A DNA stretch of 64,000 nt. Origin: Bacteroidales bacterium. GTDB lineage: Bacteria; Bacteroidota; Bacteroidia; Bacteroidales; UBA932. The first letter of the stretch is position 1. Each line of letters opens with the position of its first letter. A program made the position numbers and the translations under genes. The DNA lies in assembly GCA_017625725.1 (NCBI GenBank), contig JAGAKH010000041.1:1-64000 (forward strand). The letters run 5' to 3'. A model generated the notes under the pieces. It had not been told where the DNA came from, made no database searches, and was given only the letters and a program-made list of their open reading frames with translations. Below are positions 44,779 to 53,146 of this stretch, in pieces.

Positions 44779-45465
44779 CATATATGTTCCTGCACAAGTA
44801 TACGAAAGGGGTGTCAAGAAGGCTGATCACGAAGTATATTGCGTATGTACTGATGAATATTGACAGCAGTGTCGATGTCTCGTATGTTCCGAAAAAAGCA
44901 AGAAATGTGTATAGACCGGTGTTGATAAGCTGAGATATCATCGTTGAACCGTTGTTCCTGATCCAGAGTCCTTTCTTATTGTCTGAGAACTTTTTTCTGC
45001 ACCAGTTCCACCATTTGTGGTAGAGCCATACGTCTGTAAGTTGTGAAATGAGATAGACGACCAGAGAGGCGACCACAATGCGGGGGTAGCGGTAAAGATT
45101 GTCTTGAAAGAGCTGCTTGCCCAGTCGTTCTCGCTAGGAGTGTATAGAAGCCATGTCTGCGATATGAATATGAATACAATAGAGCATAGTGTGCTGATCA
45201 GAACGGCTTTGTTAGCTTCTTTCGCACCATGGTTCTCGCTGAGTATGTCAGTAACGAGGAATGTGCTTGCGAACAGGACATTCCCCAATGTCATCTCTAT
45301 ACCGAAAGCATATACAAGAAGCATGACTTCAATGTTGGCAAGGAGTGTTGCCATTACGTTGAATGCCAGAAGTCCGTTCTTGCCAAAGAAGCGGTAAAAT
45401 ATCGTTATGCTGCCATAAATGAATAAGAATGAGGATATTATGAGTAGCTCATTGGTCATATGCAT
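44759..45465 (-). pseudogene. yhhQ: Queuosine precursor transporter (YhhQ/VUT family), frameshifted
   Basis: Two minus-strand frames together make a full VUT-family transporter, which imports queuosine precursors for tRNA modification. The front part runs from MHMTNELLI (45465) through TFLVTDILSENHGAKEANKA to FKTIFTATP. The rear part continues as RIVVASLVVYLISQLTD and WLYHKWW to EKHLSA. The frame changes inside a run of five C (minus strand), 45082-45086; six C would restore GCT ACC CCC CGC ATT and a ~236-residue protein. It may be a real pseudogene, a slippage-controlled gene or a base-calling error. A good -7 element precedes it. Confidence 0.8.
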
Positions 45466-45478
45466 GTAATTTTGACGG

Positions 45479-45486
45479 CAAATATA
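45479..45486 (-). promoter_or_regulatory. -7 element for the queuosine transporter gene
   Basis: Minus-strand TATATTTG fits TAnnTTTG, 14 bp upstream of the first ATG. Its presence argues that the frameshifted gene still has its promoter. Confidence 0.5.
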
Positions 45487-45499
45487 GCATAAATAATTC

Positions 45500-46225
45500 T
45501 TATCCCGTAATGAAGATGATGATTCCGCTGATACCGATGTATGCGTAGACAATATAAGGGAATATCTTTGCCGGAATGTGTCTGAATACGATTTCTCCGG
45601 ACAGAATACCTGCAGCCAGTCCTCCCAGACCATAGAGATAGCTGATTCCGACTGTCGGGGTAACGAAGCCGTTAACGGCTCTGACTACTGTCATCATGGC
45701 GTTACCAATAAGAAAATAGGTCTGGATCATTGCCATGTAATGGTCCTTGTCCGGCTCGGAAGATATGAAATACAGGACTGCTGGAGGACCCTGCATGCCG
45801 AAGAAACCACCCATCAGTCCGCTGAGTGTTCCTGCCCCTATCTGATAGGGAAGGGTGGTCTTGAGGCGAATTCTGTTTTTGAAGAAGGCAAAATACAGGC
45901 TTATGACTATGAGGATGATGCCAAGTACTGACCTTATAGTCGTGTCCTGGATTCTGGAGAGCATGAAGATAGCTCCGGAAGATATGACTATGAATGTCAG
46001 AAGTATGGGGAGAAGCCTATCCCAACTGATGTATCTTCTCATTCGGACAGCAATGACTAAAGACGTCGTCATGGCAAGAAGTCCCGAAAGTGCTGTGGCC
46101 TCTCCATAAGATGGCATGAGGAAGGGTAGGGAGGTCATGATGAATATGCCGAAGCCGAAGCCTGTGGTTCTTTGAACGAAACTTGCTCCGGCGGCGAGAA
46201 ATACTATGTTCCAGATTTCAGCCAT
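45500..46225 (-). CDS. TauE/SafE-family sulfite exporter-like permease
   Basis: 241-residue membrane protein with about eight hydrophobic segments and the duplicated TauE/SafE marks GFGFGIFIMTSLPFL near the start and GGFFGMQGPPAVLYF in the middle. The family moves organosulfonates, sulfite or sulfoacetate out of the cell or takes up related anions; the substrate here is unknown. I set the start at the ATG at 46225 rather than the upstream TTG, because a perfect -7 element (46232-46239) overlaps that TTG. It is divergent from the tryptophan synthase gene. Confidence 0.85.
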   Translation of the reverse strand: MAEIWNIVFLAAGASFVQRTTGFGFGIFIMTSLPFLMPSYGEATALSGLLAMTTSLVIAVRMRRYISWDRLLPILLTFIVISSGAIFMLSRIQDTTIRSVLGIILIVISLYFAFFKNRIRLKTTLPYQIGAGTLSGLMGGFFGMQGPPAVLYFISSEPDKDHYMAMIQTYFLIGNAMMTVVRAVNGFVTPTVGISYLYGLGGLAAGILSGEIVFRHIPAKIFPYIVYAYIGISGIIIFITG

Positions 46226-46231
46226 TTCATG

Positions 46232-46239
46232 CAAAGTTA
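46232..46239 (-). promoter_or_regulatory. -7 element for the TauE/SafE gene
   Basis: Minus-strand TAACTTTG fits TAnnTTTG and ends 7 bp before the ATG at 46225, so the transcript would be leaderless or nearly so. Confidence 0.5.
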
Positions 46240-46269
46240 CATTTACTTTCCCGAAATATTCATATGAAT

Positions 46270-46299
46270 TTTGATTTTAGTGTATTTCTTGTAATTTTG
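46270..46299 (+). promoter_or_regulatory. Promoter of the tryptophan synthase gene
   Basis: TTTG (46270-46273), 18-nt spacer, TAATTTTG (46292-46299). Both parts match the Bacteroidetes sigma consensus. This is the best promoter in the window. Confidence 0.65.
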
Positions 46300-46335
46300 T
46301 CAGTAGAGATGAACTTTAACAAATATCCCAGCCAT

Positions 46336-47634
46336 ATGCAGAAACGATATTTTCTATCGGAGGATGATATTCCTCGTCAATGGTACAATATTCAGGCGGA
46401 TATTCCGGTCAAACCAATGCCGATGCTGGATCCTTTAACTAGAGAACCGGTGACGGTCGATGGCCTTTCCCGGCTTTTCAGCGTGGAGTGTTCAAAACAG
46501 GAACTGAATCAATCGGACAGATGGATAGATATTCCTGATGCTGTCATGGAGAAGTATAGGTATTATAGAAGTACTCCTCTTGTACGTGCATATGCATTGG
46601 AGAAGGCGATCGGTACGCGGTCCCATATCTATTTCAAGAATGAGAGTGTCAGCCCTATAGGCTCACACAAGCTTAATTCAGCATTGCCGCAGGCTTATTA
46701 TTGCAGTGTGGAGGGAGTGACGAATGTCACGACTGAAACGGGTGCGGGACAATGGGGTGCAGCACTTGCATATGCAGCCAAGATATTCAATCTGGAGAGT
46801 GCTGTTTACCAGGTCAAGATAAGCTATGAGCAGAAACCATACAGGAGAAGCATAATGCAGGTGTTCGGTGCTCAGGTTACCCCATCTCCTTCAATGTCCA
46901 CCCGTGCCGGTAAAGATATCCTGACCCGTACCCCATATCATCAAGGTTCGTTGGGAACAGCCATTTCGGAGGCAGTCGAGCTGGCCAGGATGACGCATGG
47001 ATGCAAGTATACGCTAGGATCTGTCATGAATCATGTTACTTTGCATCAGACTATTATAGGACTTGAAGCTGAAAAGCAGATGGAAATGGCTGGAGAGTAT
47101 CCGGATGTTGTGATCGGATGTTTTGGAGGAGGATCTAATTTCGGAGGCATATCTTTCCCTTTCATGAGACATAATTTTACAGGTGAACGCAATACAAGAT
47201 TCATAGCGGCAGAACCTGCAGCCTGTCCTAAGCTGACGCAAGGAAAGTTCGAGTATGATTTTGGAGATGAAGCAGGATATACTCCTCTTCTTCCGATGTT
47301 CACCCTTGGACATGATTTCCAGCCATCCAATATACATGCTGGAGGACTCAGATATCATGGCGCCGGTACTATAGTTTCCCAGTTGCTTAAGGACGGCTAT
47401 ATGGAAGCTGTAGATATCGAGCAGCTGGAGTCTTTTGAGGCTGGTTGTCTGTTTGCTAAGGCTGAGGGTATAATACCGGCTCCAGAGTCGTGTCATGCCA
47501 TAGCAGCTGCAATAAGGGTCGCAAGGGAATATGATGCTGCCGGTTCTTCAAAGACCATATTATTCAATCTCTCTGGTCATGGATTGATAGATATGGCGGC
47601 TTATGACCAGTTCCTTGCCGGTAACATGAAGTGA
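46336..47634 (+). CDS. Tryptophan synthase beta chain-like protein (TrpB2 type)
   Basis: PLP enzyme of 432 residues that joins indole and serine to make tryptophan. GSHKLNSA holds the PLP Lys (~112), TETGAGQWG is the beta-subunit catalytic loop, and GGGSNFGG (~264-271) is the phosphate-binding loop. The N-terminal SEDDIPRQWYNIQAD and the long N-terminal arm mark the TrpB2 branch, which often stands apart from trp operons. Here, too, no other trp gene is near. The frame is open upstream to 46183, but the promoter at 46270-46299 rules that out; ATG 46309 (MNFNKYPSH) remains an alternative start. Confidence 0.88.
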   Translation: MQKRYFLSEDDIPRQWYNIQADIPVKPMPMLDPLTREPVTVDGLSRLFSVECSKQELNQSDRWIDIPDAVMEKYRYYRSTPLVRAYALEKAIGTRSHIYFKNESVSPIGSHKLNSALPQAYYCSVEGVTNVTTETGAGQWGAALAYAAKIFNLESAVYQVKISYEQKPYRRSIMQVFGAQVTPSPSMSTRAGKDILTRTPYHQGSLGTAISEAVELARMTHGCKYTLGSVMNHVTLHQTIIGLEAEKQMEMAGEYPDVVIGCFGGGSNFGGISFPFMRHNFTGERNTRFIAAEPAACPKLTQGKFEYDFGDEAGYTPLLPMFTLGHDFQPSNIHAGGLRYHGAGTIVSQLLKDGYMEAVDIEQLESFEAGCLFAKAEGIIPAPESCHAIAAAIRVAREYDAAGSSKTILFNLSGHGLIDMAAYDQFLAGNMK

Positions 47635-47643
47635 TTTTTTTAC

Positions 47644-47651
47644 TATCTTTG
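47644..47651 (+). promoter_or_regulatory. -7 element for the NifX-like gene
   Basis: TATCTTTG, 22 bp upstream of the ATG at 47673 and 10 bp after the preceding stop. The -33 region is weak. Confidence 0.45.
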
Positions 47652-47672
47652 CCGAGCTAAAAATTATTTTTT

Positions 47673-48020
47673 ATGAAGATTGCAGTACCGACAAGAGACG
47701 GAAGAGTGGATGACCATTTCGGTCATTGTGAGTATTACACGGTTTTTACTATTATAGATGGCAGGATTATCGATGAATCGAAGCTTGCATCTCCTGAAGG
47801 CTGCGGCTGCAAGAGTGGAATTGCACCGGTACTCAGGCAGATTGGAGTGCAGGTGATGCTGGCCGGTAATATGGGTCAAGGAGCAAGGAATGTCCTGGAA
47901 GCCAATAGGATAGAAGTGGTCCGTGGATGCAGCGGTGATGTCCGTGAATTGGTCGAGTCCTATCTTGCCGGAAATGTGAAGGATAATGGTGAGGTCTGCG
48001 ACCATCATGACTGTCATTGA
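47673..48020 (+). CDS. NifX/NifB-type dinitrogenase iron-molybdenum cofactor family protein
   Basis: 115-residue small cytosolic protein with the NifX fold: an MKIAVPTRDGRVDDHFGHC start and a GIAPVLRQIGVQVMLAG middle. Related proteins bind iron-molybdenum clusters, but stand-alone copies in non-fixers have unknown metal-related roles. The tail is rich in Cys and His (EVCDHHDCH), and there is a CGCKSG loop, both consistent with metal binding. There is no nif gene nearby. The gene overlaps the start of the YbaN-like gene by 14 bp. Confidence 0.85.
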   Translation: MKIAVPTRDGRVDDHFGHCEYYTVFTIIDGRIIDESKLASPEGCGCKSGIAPVLRQIGVQVMLAGNMGQGARNVLEANRIEVVRGCSGDVRELVESYLAGNVKDNGEVCDHHDCH

Positions 48021-48387
48021 TGGTATGCTTAGACCTCTGCTTGCATTACTGGGCCTGATTTCATTGGGGCTTGCGATTCTCGGTATATTTCTCCCGGTTC
48101 TTCCTACGACTCCATTGCTTCTACTGTCTGCTGCACTGTTTCTGCGTAGCAACAGGAGACTTTATGATTGGCTTCTGAATCATCCCAGATTGGGACCTTA
48201 TATCAGAAATTTCATGGAATACAAAGCCATACCATTGAAGATAAAGGTGTTATCTGTTTCAATGGTATGGATTACTTTGTTGTATTGTGCTATATCCGTT
48301 GCAGAGCATTGGGCTTTCAGGCTGTTTTTCGTCCTTCTGGCAGCTGCCATTACTGCCCATATTCTTTCATACAAGACTTTGAAATAG
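48007..48387 (+). CDS. YbaN-like DUF454 membrane protein
   Basis: 126 residues from ATG 48007 (120 from ATG 48025). LISLGLAILGIFLPVLPTTP is the DUF454 signature, followed by LLLLSAALFLRSNRRLYDWL and a pair of C-terminal membrane segments. The function of the family is unknown. It overlaps the NifX-like gene and is expected to share its transcript. Confidence 0.85.
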   Translation: MTVIDGMLRPLLALLGLISLGLAILGIFLPVLPTTPLLLLSAALFLRSNRRLYDWLLNHPRLGPYIRNFMEYKAIPLKIKVLSVSMVWITLLYCAISVAEHWAFRLFFVLLAAAITAHILSYKTLK

Positions 48388-48391
48388 AGGA

Positions 48392-48571
48392 TTACCAGAA
48401 TCTCTTGTTATCATCGTTGTATTCGAATCCTGCAGCTTTGAGGGTCTTTATCAGTTCCTCCTTCTGGATTTCCATGTCTTCACACAGTTCGTCCAGATCT
48501 TTATAATAGTCTCTGAGCTTCATGTTTATGAAGCTCAGCAGCATAATAGGGTCCTTTGGTAATGTGCCCAT
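48392..48571 (-). CDS. DUF4250 family small protein
   Basis: 59-residue protein read from ATG at 48571 to TAA at 48392. The sequence has LPKDPIMLLSFINMKLRDYY at the front, ELCEDMEIQKEELI in the middle and GFEYNDDNKRFW at the end. This fits the DUF4250 family, short proteins that begin (M)LPKDPxMLLSxxNxKLRD. Function unknown; the second half has a helix-turn-helix look. It starts 3 bp after the glutamine synthetase stop and is probably cotranscribed with it. It was too short to be noticed by a length-based gene search. Confidence 0.85.
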   Translation of the reverse strand: MGTLPKDPIMLLSFINMKLRDYYKDLDELCEDMEIQKEELIKTLKAAGFEYNDDNKRFW

Positions 48572-48574
48572 GAC

Positions 48575-50077
48575 TTATCCGCAGTGAAAATATTTCTCAA
48601 CCAGTTTGAGCATCTCATCCTGATTGCCTTCTATATCCTTTCTGAGAGTCCTGTCGTTGTAAGAACGCAACTTTCTGATGATGCCGTCTATCATTGCAGG
48701 GCTGAAGACATTGTGTTTCTCGAATATGGCTCTCTGTTTCTCCAGACAGTCTGCCGATGCTTCGCAACTGTCAGGCAATTGTTCAAGAGATGCCAGTCGG
48801 TCAGCATTTTCCTTCTGATGGATGTTTACATTCACATATGTCTTCTCTGCTGTCTTCAGGGCGTCTGTCATCTCAAATCCATGTCTGCAGGCAACAGCAA
48901 GTCCGGCTATGAGCTGGTAGATGTCGGCAGAACCGTCTGGTGAACGCATCTCCACAGTCTGTTTCTGGGTCGTGTCGTAGTTGCTGTCACTTTCAAGTGG
49001 ATTTGCTATTCTGCACATGTCCGATTTGGCTGCCCATCCAAGTGGAACTCTGACTAGTACGGAACGGTTCCGGTCTCCCCAACAGATGTTGGTGGGAGCT
49101 TCCTGATGCGGAACAAGACGGAAATATGAGGTAGGGTTAGTGTTTCCAAATGATGTTATCGAAGGGGCGAGTTCCATCATTCCTGCAATGGCAGTCTTTG
49201 CTGTTGAGGAAAGAACGCCGTTTTCAAGCATCTGATTCCTGCCATCCTTGACGATCTTCATGTGGATGTGAAGTCCGGAACCGGCCTTTCCGGTGGTTAT
49301 CTTAGGTGCAAATGTTATGTCAAATCCTGATTTATAGGCAAGATTACGGATTATCCATTTGGCTATCATCAGCTGGTCGGCTGCATCCGCTGCATCCACA
49401 GGGAGGAATTCGATCTCATTCTGTTCATATATCTTTCCGTCAATTGTGAAATTGCCGACTTCAGAATGACCGTATTTGATCTGTCCTCCTGCCTGGGCGA
49501 TGTAAGCCATGCATTGTGTGCGGAATTCATTGAATTTTGCGTATGGGGCAGATTCGTGATAGCCTTTCTGGTCAGTTGCAGGGAACATCCCGCTGTCGGG
49601 AGCAATGACATAATATTCGAGTTCTCCCATTGCCTGGAATTCCATTCCGGTAACCTCGTTGAATGCCCTGCAGGCCTTTCTGAGTGTGTTTTCAGGTGAG
49701 CTTTCGAGAGGTTCTCCATCCTTGTTGAAATAGGAACAGAGCATGGATATTGTCGGTATTTCTGCAAAAGGATCAAGAAATGCAGTGCTGAATCTTGGGA
49801 GTACATAAAGGTCGCTGCTTCCGGCTTCGATAAAAGGGAAGAGGCTGGAACCGTCGACTCTTTCACCGCAGGTGAGTATTGCATCAAGGTATGCGATGTT
49901 GTTTATCACGAAATTCAGGGTCTTGAGCCTTCCGTCACCTGCAGGATACATGAAGTTGACCATACGGATGCCATTCTCCTGGATATATCTGATGATATCT
50001 GCTTTTGTGAATTCCTTGGCTGGCTTGCCAAGGGCTGAAATCAGTTTGTTTGGATTCAGCAACAGTTCGGTATTCAT
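48575..50077 (-). CDS. glnA: Glutamine synthetase
   Basis: 500-residue enzyme that makes glutamine from glutamate, ammonium and ATP. MGELEYYVI carries the Glu metal ligands of the GS core, GSGLHIHM has the central His, and NPTSYFRLVPHQEAPTNICWG is the conserved Arg/substrate block. The N-terminal beta-grasp part is recognisable in GIRMVNFMYPAGDGRLKT. The length is intermediate: larger than a usual type I enzyme (~440-470) and much smaller than the ~730-residue type III common in Bacteroidetes, so this is probably a divergent type I-related enzyme. A Tyr adenylylation site could not be placed with confidence. Confidence 0.85.
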   Translation of the reverse strand: MNTELLLNPNKLISALGKPAKEFTKADIIRYIQENGIRMVNFMYPAGDGRLKTLNFVINNIAYLDAILTCGERVDGSSLFPFIEAGSSDLYVLPRFSTAFLDPFAEIPTISMLCSYFNKDGEPLESSPENTLRKACRAFNEVTGMEFQAMGELEYYVIAPDSGMFPATDQKGYHESAPYAKFNEFRTQCMAYIAQAGGQIKYGHSEVGNFTIDGKIYEQNEIEFLPVDAADAADQLMIAKWIIRNLAYKSGFDITFAPKITTGKAGSGLHIHMKIVKDGRNQMLENGVLSSTAKTAIAGMMELAPSITSFGNTNPTSYFRLVPHQEAPTNICWGDRNRSVLVRVPLGWAAKSDMCRIANPLESDSNYDTTQKQTVEMRSPDGSADIYQLIAGLAVACRHGFEMTDALKTAEKTYVNVNIHQKENADRLASLEQLPDSCEASADCLEKQRAIFEKHNVFSPAMIDGIIRKLRSYNDRTLRKDIEGNQDEMLKLVEKYFHCG

Positions 50078-50100
50078 AATAAAGATCTTAAAAATTCACG

Positions 50101-50108
50101 CAAATTTA
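50101..50108 (-). promoter_or_regulatory. -7 element for glnA
   Basis: Minus-strand TAAATTTG, 24 bp upstream of the glutamine synthetase ATG. It is divergent from the promoter of the 47-residue peptide gene. Confidence 0.4.
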
Positions 50109-50151
50109 TTAATTATCTTCTTATATTGGTATGTTAGTCAATTTATATTTT

Positions 50152-50159
50152 TATATTTG
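50152..50159 (+). promoter_or_regulatory. -7 element for the 47-residue peptide gene
   Basis: TATATTTG ends 7 bp before the ATG at 50166, so the peptide would be made from a leaderless or almost leaderless transcript. The -33 match (ATTG) is too far upstream for the usual spacing. Confidence 0.45.
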
Positions 50160-50165
50160 TATGCT

Positions 50166-50309
50166 ATGAAAAATTTAACCACTTCGTATTATATTTCCCC
50201 AGAGATCCGGGCAATCTCTTTCGAGACGGATCTGCCAGTATTGGTGCAGAGCTCGTTTATCGATGACCTGTATAAGGATCCTAATGATTTTTCTGATTAT
50301 TTCGAATAA
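50166..50309 (+). CDS. Small peptide with Y-I-S-P motif (47 aa), upstream of a fimbrillin-like gene
   Basis: Reads MKNLTTSYYISPEIRAISF, then a Leu/Val-rich centre (LPVLVQSSF), then an acidic, aromatic tail (DPNDFSDYFE). No signal peptide and no domain I can name. The same layout (Tyr-Ile-Ser-Pro, hydrophobic strand, VL(C/V)xSS, acidic tail with DPN) appears in the 37-residue peptide at 55417, and both sit directly in front of a fimbrillin-like lipoprotein gene. Such short proteins are frequent in Bacteroidales, but their role is unknown to me. The Cys of the other peptide is Val-Gln here. Confidence 0.7.
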   Translation: MKNLTTSYYISPEIRAISFETDLPVLVQSSFIDDLYKDPNDFSDYFE

Positions 50310-50372
50310 TGTCTGAAGCAGTTGCAACCAATCAGACTTTTATCAAATCTAATCGATCAGAATATCCGTCAT

Positions 50373-52229
50373 ATGAAAATCAGACATTATATCTTAGCTT
50401 TAACTATATTAGCTTCTTCATGTACAGCCAATATTTCTGTAGATGAACAGTGTTCTCAGTCGGTCCGGGCTGAGATTTCGGAATATACAAGGACAGTGAT
50501 GGGACCGGATGACCGGATCTCTCGCAAAGTGTTGTGGTCGAAGGGGGATAGAATCCTTGTTTCAGCCGGTATCCGTTCCAAAGATCAGGCTGTATTTGTC
50601 ACTGATGATGATGCCACGGCATCTGCCTCTTTTACAATAGAAGATCCGGGAAAGACCTTGGATTTTTCATCTGGTGTCTTTGCTGCATATCCTTCATCTG
50701 GTATGTTTATAGGTATGCCTGACCCGCAGGAAGATATCATTATCACTGTCCCTGGTGTTCAGAATTATGTTGAAGATTCCTTTGATGACCAGGTCATGCC
50801 GATGATCAGTGATGTCGCATATGGACCGGAACTGAAGTTCAGGAACATTGCTTCTGTGCTCAGACTTAATCTTTCCTCTGCAATAGGAGAACTGAAAATA
50901 AAGTCAATCATTGTTTCTTCGAAAGATACCATAAGCGGTGAGTTTGGTTATCTCCCTGCTACTGACACATATATCGTTGATTCGCTGTTGACTGTGGGTA
51001 ATACGGTGTGTCTCGAATGCGGTGATGGTGTTGCTGTGGCGGATTCTCCGGTTCCTTTCAATATTGTGATTCCTCATCGCAGCTATTCCGATATGTCATT
51101 TACTGTCAAGACTGTGGACGGTATGCAGAAAGTTTTTGATATGAAGCCTGGTAAGGTGCTTGATGTCAAGAGAGGTACAATTCTGGATATACCACTATGT
51201 ATAAATGCTCTGGGTGAGTCGCAAGAGGCCATGGTGGATCTTGAAGTGATGTCTGTTTCGTGTGACAGTTTTGAAATTCTGCTTGATCTTCAGAATGTGG
51301 ATTCATATTTCTGTGGACTTTCAACTAAGAGTGCCTTTACAAGTGATTATGAGTCAGGTACCCTGCTGACGCTTTTGAATTATATGCAGCCTTATACGTC
51401 CCCTCTCAGCTATAGCGGACCTGTCGTAAAACTTCAGGAGTCTTTGGAGGACGTCCTTATCGAGCCTGGACAGAAATATGTTTTCTGGGTAGTCCCTTAT
51501 AAATCCTACGGCTCGTATTCTGCCAGTGATGTTACATTTGTTGAAGCCGAGACGGATACCTTCAAACCAGGTGGATTCAACCTTGTGACGGTAGATGATG
51601 AGTTTTTCGACTACACTACAATCAGTTTTACCGTATCCTCATTCGGTGCAAAGTATATTTATTGTATGCTTGCCTCTGACGAGTTCATCAGTAAATATCC
51701 GACTGTGCAGGATAAGATAGATTATATGATATCTCCTGGAAGTCAGGCTACTGTATATTCAACAAGCAAGGAGCAGTTCGTCAGGAAGTTCCTGAGGCCT
51801 AATACTAAATGGACATTCCTTGCATTGGCTATCACCAGAGACTACAAGTATGGTCAGCTATATGCTTCAGAATACAGGACTAAAGCACTGCCGTATAATG
51901 ATCTTTCCATAGCAATTGACAAGGATATTTCCCTGTTGAGAAACAATAATCTTGTCCGCTGGAATGTTACCGGAGGTGATGCTGAAAGTTTCAGATACAT
52001 TATCAAGGATACCGGCAACCATCTCTGGACTAATACTTTTGAGAAATCGGTCGAGTATGCTCAGGAACAGATGTATCTCAATCCATCAATATACTATATA
52101 AACAACACAACTTCTTCAGAAGCTGTGTTGTCGGGACTTGAAGCCGGAAAGGAGTATGTTATGATTGTTACTGCGGTTGATGCAGATGGCAATATATCTG
52201 TTGCTGACAGTTGGTTTTTCGAGTATTGA
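50373..52229 (+). CDS. Fimbrillin-like lipoprotein (Mfa/FimA-like N-terminus) with C-terminal Fn3-like repeats
   Basis: 618 residues from ATG 50373, which gives a lipoprotein signal peptide (LASSC, Cys17); the frame is open upstream to 50322. This is a different branch from the 15-gene array. The N-terminal domain (~40-275) has TRTVMGPDDRI, VLWSKGDRILVSAG, VFAAYPSSG, FRNIASVLRLNL and VIPHRSYSDMSFTVKT, the usual marks of fimbrillin-like proteins of the Mfa-like type. Residues ~290-618 contain two or three Fn3-like units (EPGQKYVFWVVPYKSYG, GLEAGKEYVMIVTAVDADG). Cell-surface location and a pilus or adhesin role are inference. It lies 63 bp after the small peptide gene. Confidence 0.8.
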   Translation: MKIRHYILALTILASSCTANISVDEQCSQSVRAEISEYTRTVMGPDDRISRKVLWSKGDRILVSAGIRSKDQAVFVTDDDATASASFTIEDPGKTLDFSSGVFAAYPSSGMFIGMPDPQEDIIITVPGVQNYVEDSFDDQVMPMISDVAYGPELKFRNIASVLRLNLSSAIGELKIKSIIVSSKDTISGEFGYLPATDTYIVDSLLTVGNTVCLECGDGVAVADSPVPFNIVIPHRSYSDMSFTVKTVDGMQKVFDMKPGKVLDVKRGTILDIPLCINALGESQEAMVDLEVMSVSCDSFEILLDLQNVDSYFCGLSTKSAFTSDYESGTLLTLLNYMQPYTSPLSYSGPVVKLQESLEDVLIEPGQKYVFWVVPYKSYGSYSASDVTFVEAETDTFKPGGFNLVTVDDEFFDYTTISFTVSSFGAKYIYCMLASDEFISKYPTVQDKIDYMISPGSQATVYSTSKEQFVRKFLRPNTKWTFLALAITRDYKYGQLYASEYRTKALPYNDLSIAIDKDISLLRNNNLVRWNVTGGDAESFRYIIKDTGNHLWTNTFEKSVEYAQEQMYLNPSIYYINNTTSSEAVLSGLEAGKEYVMIVTAVDADGNISVADSWFFEY

Positions 52230-52242
52230 CCTTGTCTATGGC

Positions 52243-53136
52243 TTATCTGAGGTAGAGCTTGAAGAAATTCCATATTTCTTCGCATGTATCCATGTCCTTC
52301 AGTGCCCATGAATGTTTACCTCCCTTGACTTCATACAGGCGTACTTCAATGTCAGGACCGCCCTTCCATGCCTTTTCTCCTCCGAGGTAGCGGTGAAGAG
52401 TGATTTCGTTGCGTTTGACTGGCAGTTCACTGCTTTCAACATGAGTGCATTTAGCGGTGGTACTCATTACGGCAATTGCCTGTGGTACAGCTATATATTC
52501 GCCCCATCCCCCGGCGTTGTCCGGATCACCTTCCCATTTTGAGGTCTTGTCTGCTGTTCCATGGACCTCCATGAACGGTACTGGCTTTTCCGGTCTGTGA
52601 TTCCTGTATGCCCATTCCATGGTAAGTCCTGCAACTGATGCATATGCGGTAAACGCACCTGGTTTCAATGTTGCAAGCAGGTAACACATCTCTCCTCCGT
52701 TGGACATTCCGCTGCAGAAAGTGTTTTCCTTGCTCAGTCCATGCTTTTTCTGAAGGTGTCCGGCAAGTTTGCAGATGAAATCAAGGTCATCTGTGTTCAT
52801 CCCTTCCTGTGCAGGATAGCCTACATTCCATCCAGTCTTGCCCTTCTTGTCTTTTGCTCCTTGAGGATAACATACCGCAAATCCATGTTTTTCCGCTGTT
52901 GTCATCATCTCAGGCCTGTAGCCTTCTGCCTTCCCTCCGTATCCGTGCATTACTATAACCAGTGGTGCTTTCTCGCTGAGTGTTTCGGGAATGTAAAGCC
53001 AGTAAGTCCTGTCCATCCCTTTGTGCTTGAAATGATATTCCTTGGCTTCTTGTGCCATCATCGTGAATGAGGCAAATGTGCACAGAAATGTAAGAAGGAA
53101 CAATGCCTTCTTGAGTGAAATAGACATGTGTGTCAT
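52243..53136 (-). CDS. Secreted esterase of the PHB depolymerase/feruloyl-esterase-like family
   Basis: About 297 residues from the ATG at 53136 (or 294 from 53127). A signal peptide (ALFLLTFLCTFASFTMMAQ) is followed by an alpha/beta-hydrolase. VIVMHGYGGKAEGY is the oxyanion region, FCSGMSNGGEMCYLL holds the nucleophile Ser in G-x-S-x-G, MEVHGTADK carries the likely acid Asp, and GGKHSWALKD the His. The family (LpqC/PHB depolymerase, CE1-like) cleaves ester side chains of plant polymers or polyesters. It is third in a minus-strand group with a porin and a Gate-domain membrane protein. Confidence 0.82.
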   Translation of the reverse strand: MTHMSISLKKALFLLTFLCTFASFTMMAQEAKEYHFKHKGMDRTYWLYIPETLSEKAPLVIVMHGYGGKAEGYRPEMMTTAEKHGFAVCYPQGAKDKKGKTGWNVGYPAQEGMNTDDLDFICKLAGHLQKKHGLSKENTFCSGMSNGGEMCYLLATLKPGAFTAYASVAGLTMEWAYRNHRPEKPVPFMEVHGTADKTSKWEGDPDNAGGWGEYIAVPQAIAVMSTTAKCTHVESSELPVKRNEITLHRYLGGEKAWKGGPDIEVRLYEVKGGKHSWALKDMDTCEEIWNFFKLYLR

Positions 53137-53146
53137 GATGGCGTGT

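Noticed and set aside
46183..46335. Longer N-terminus for the tryptophan synthase-like protein
   Set aside because: The well-matched promoter at 46270-46299 lies inside the extension.
50322..50372. Upstream start for the fimbrillin-like lipoprotein at 50373
   Set aside because: The extension has no signal-peptide character, while 50373 begins a clean lipobox signal peptide.
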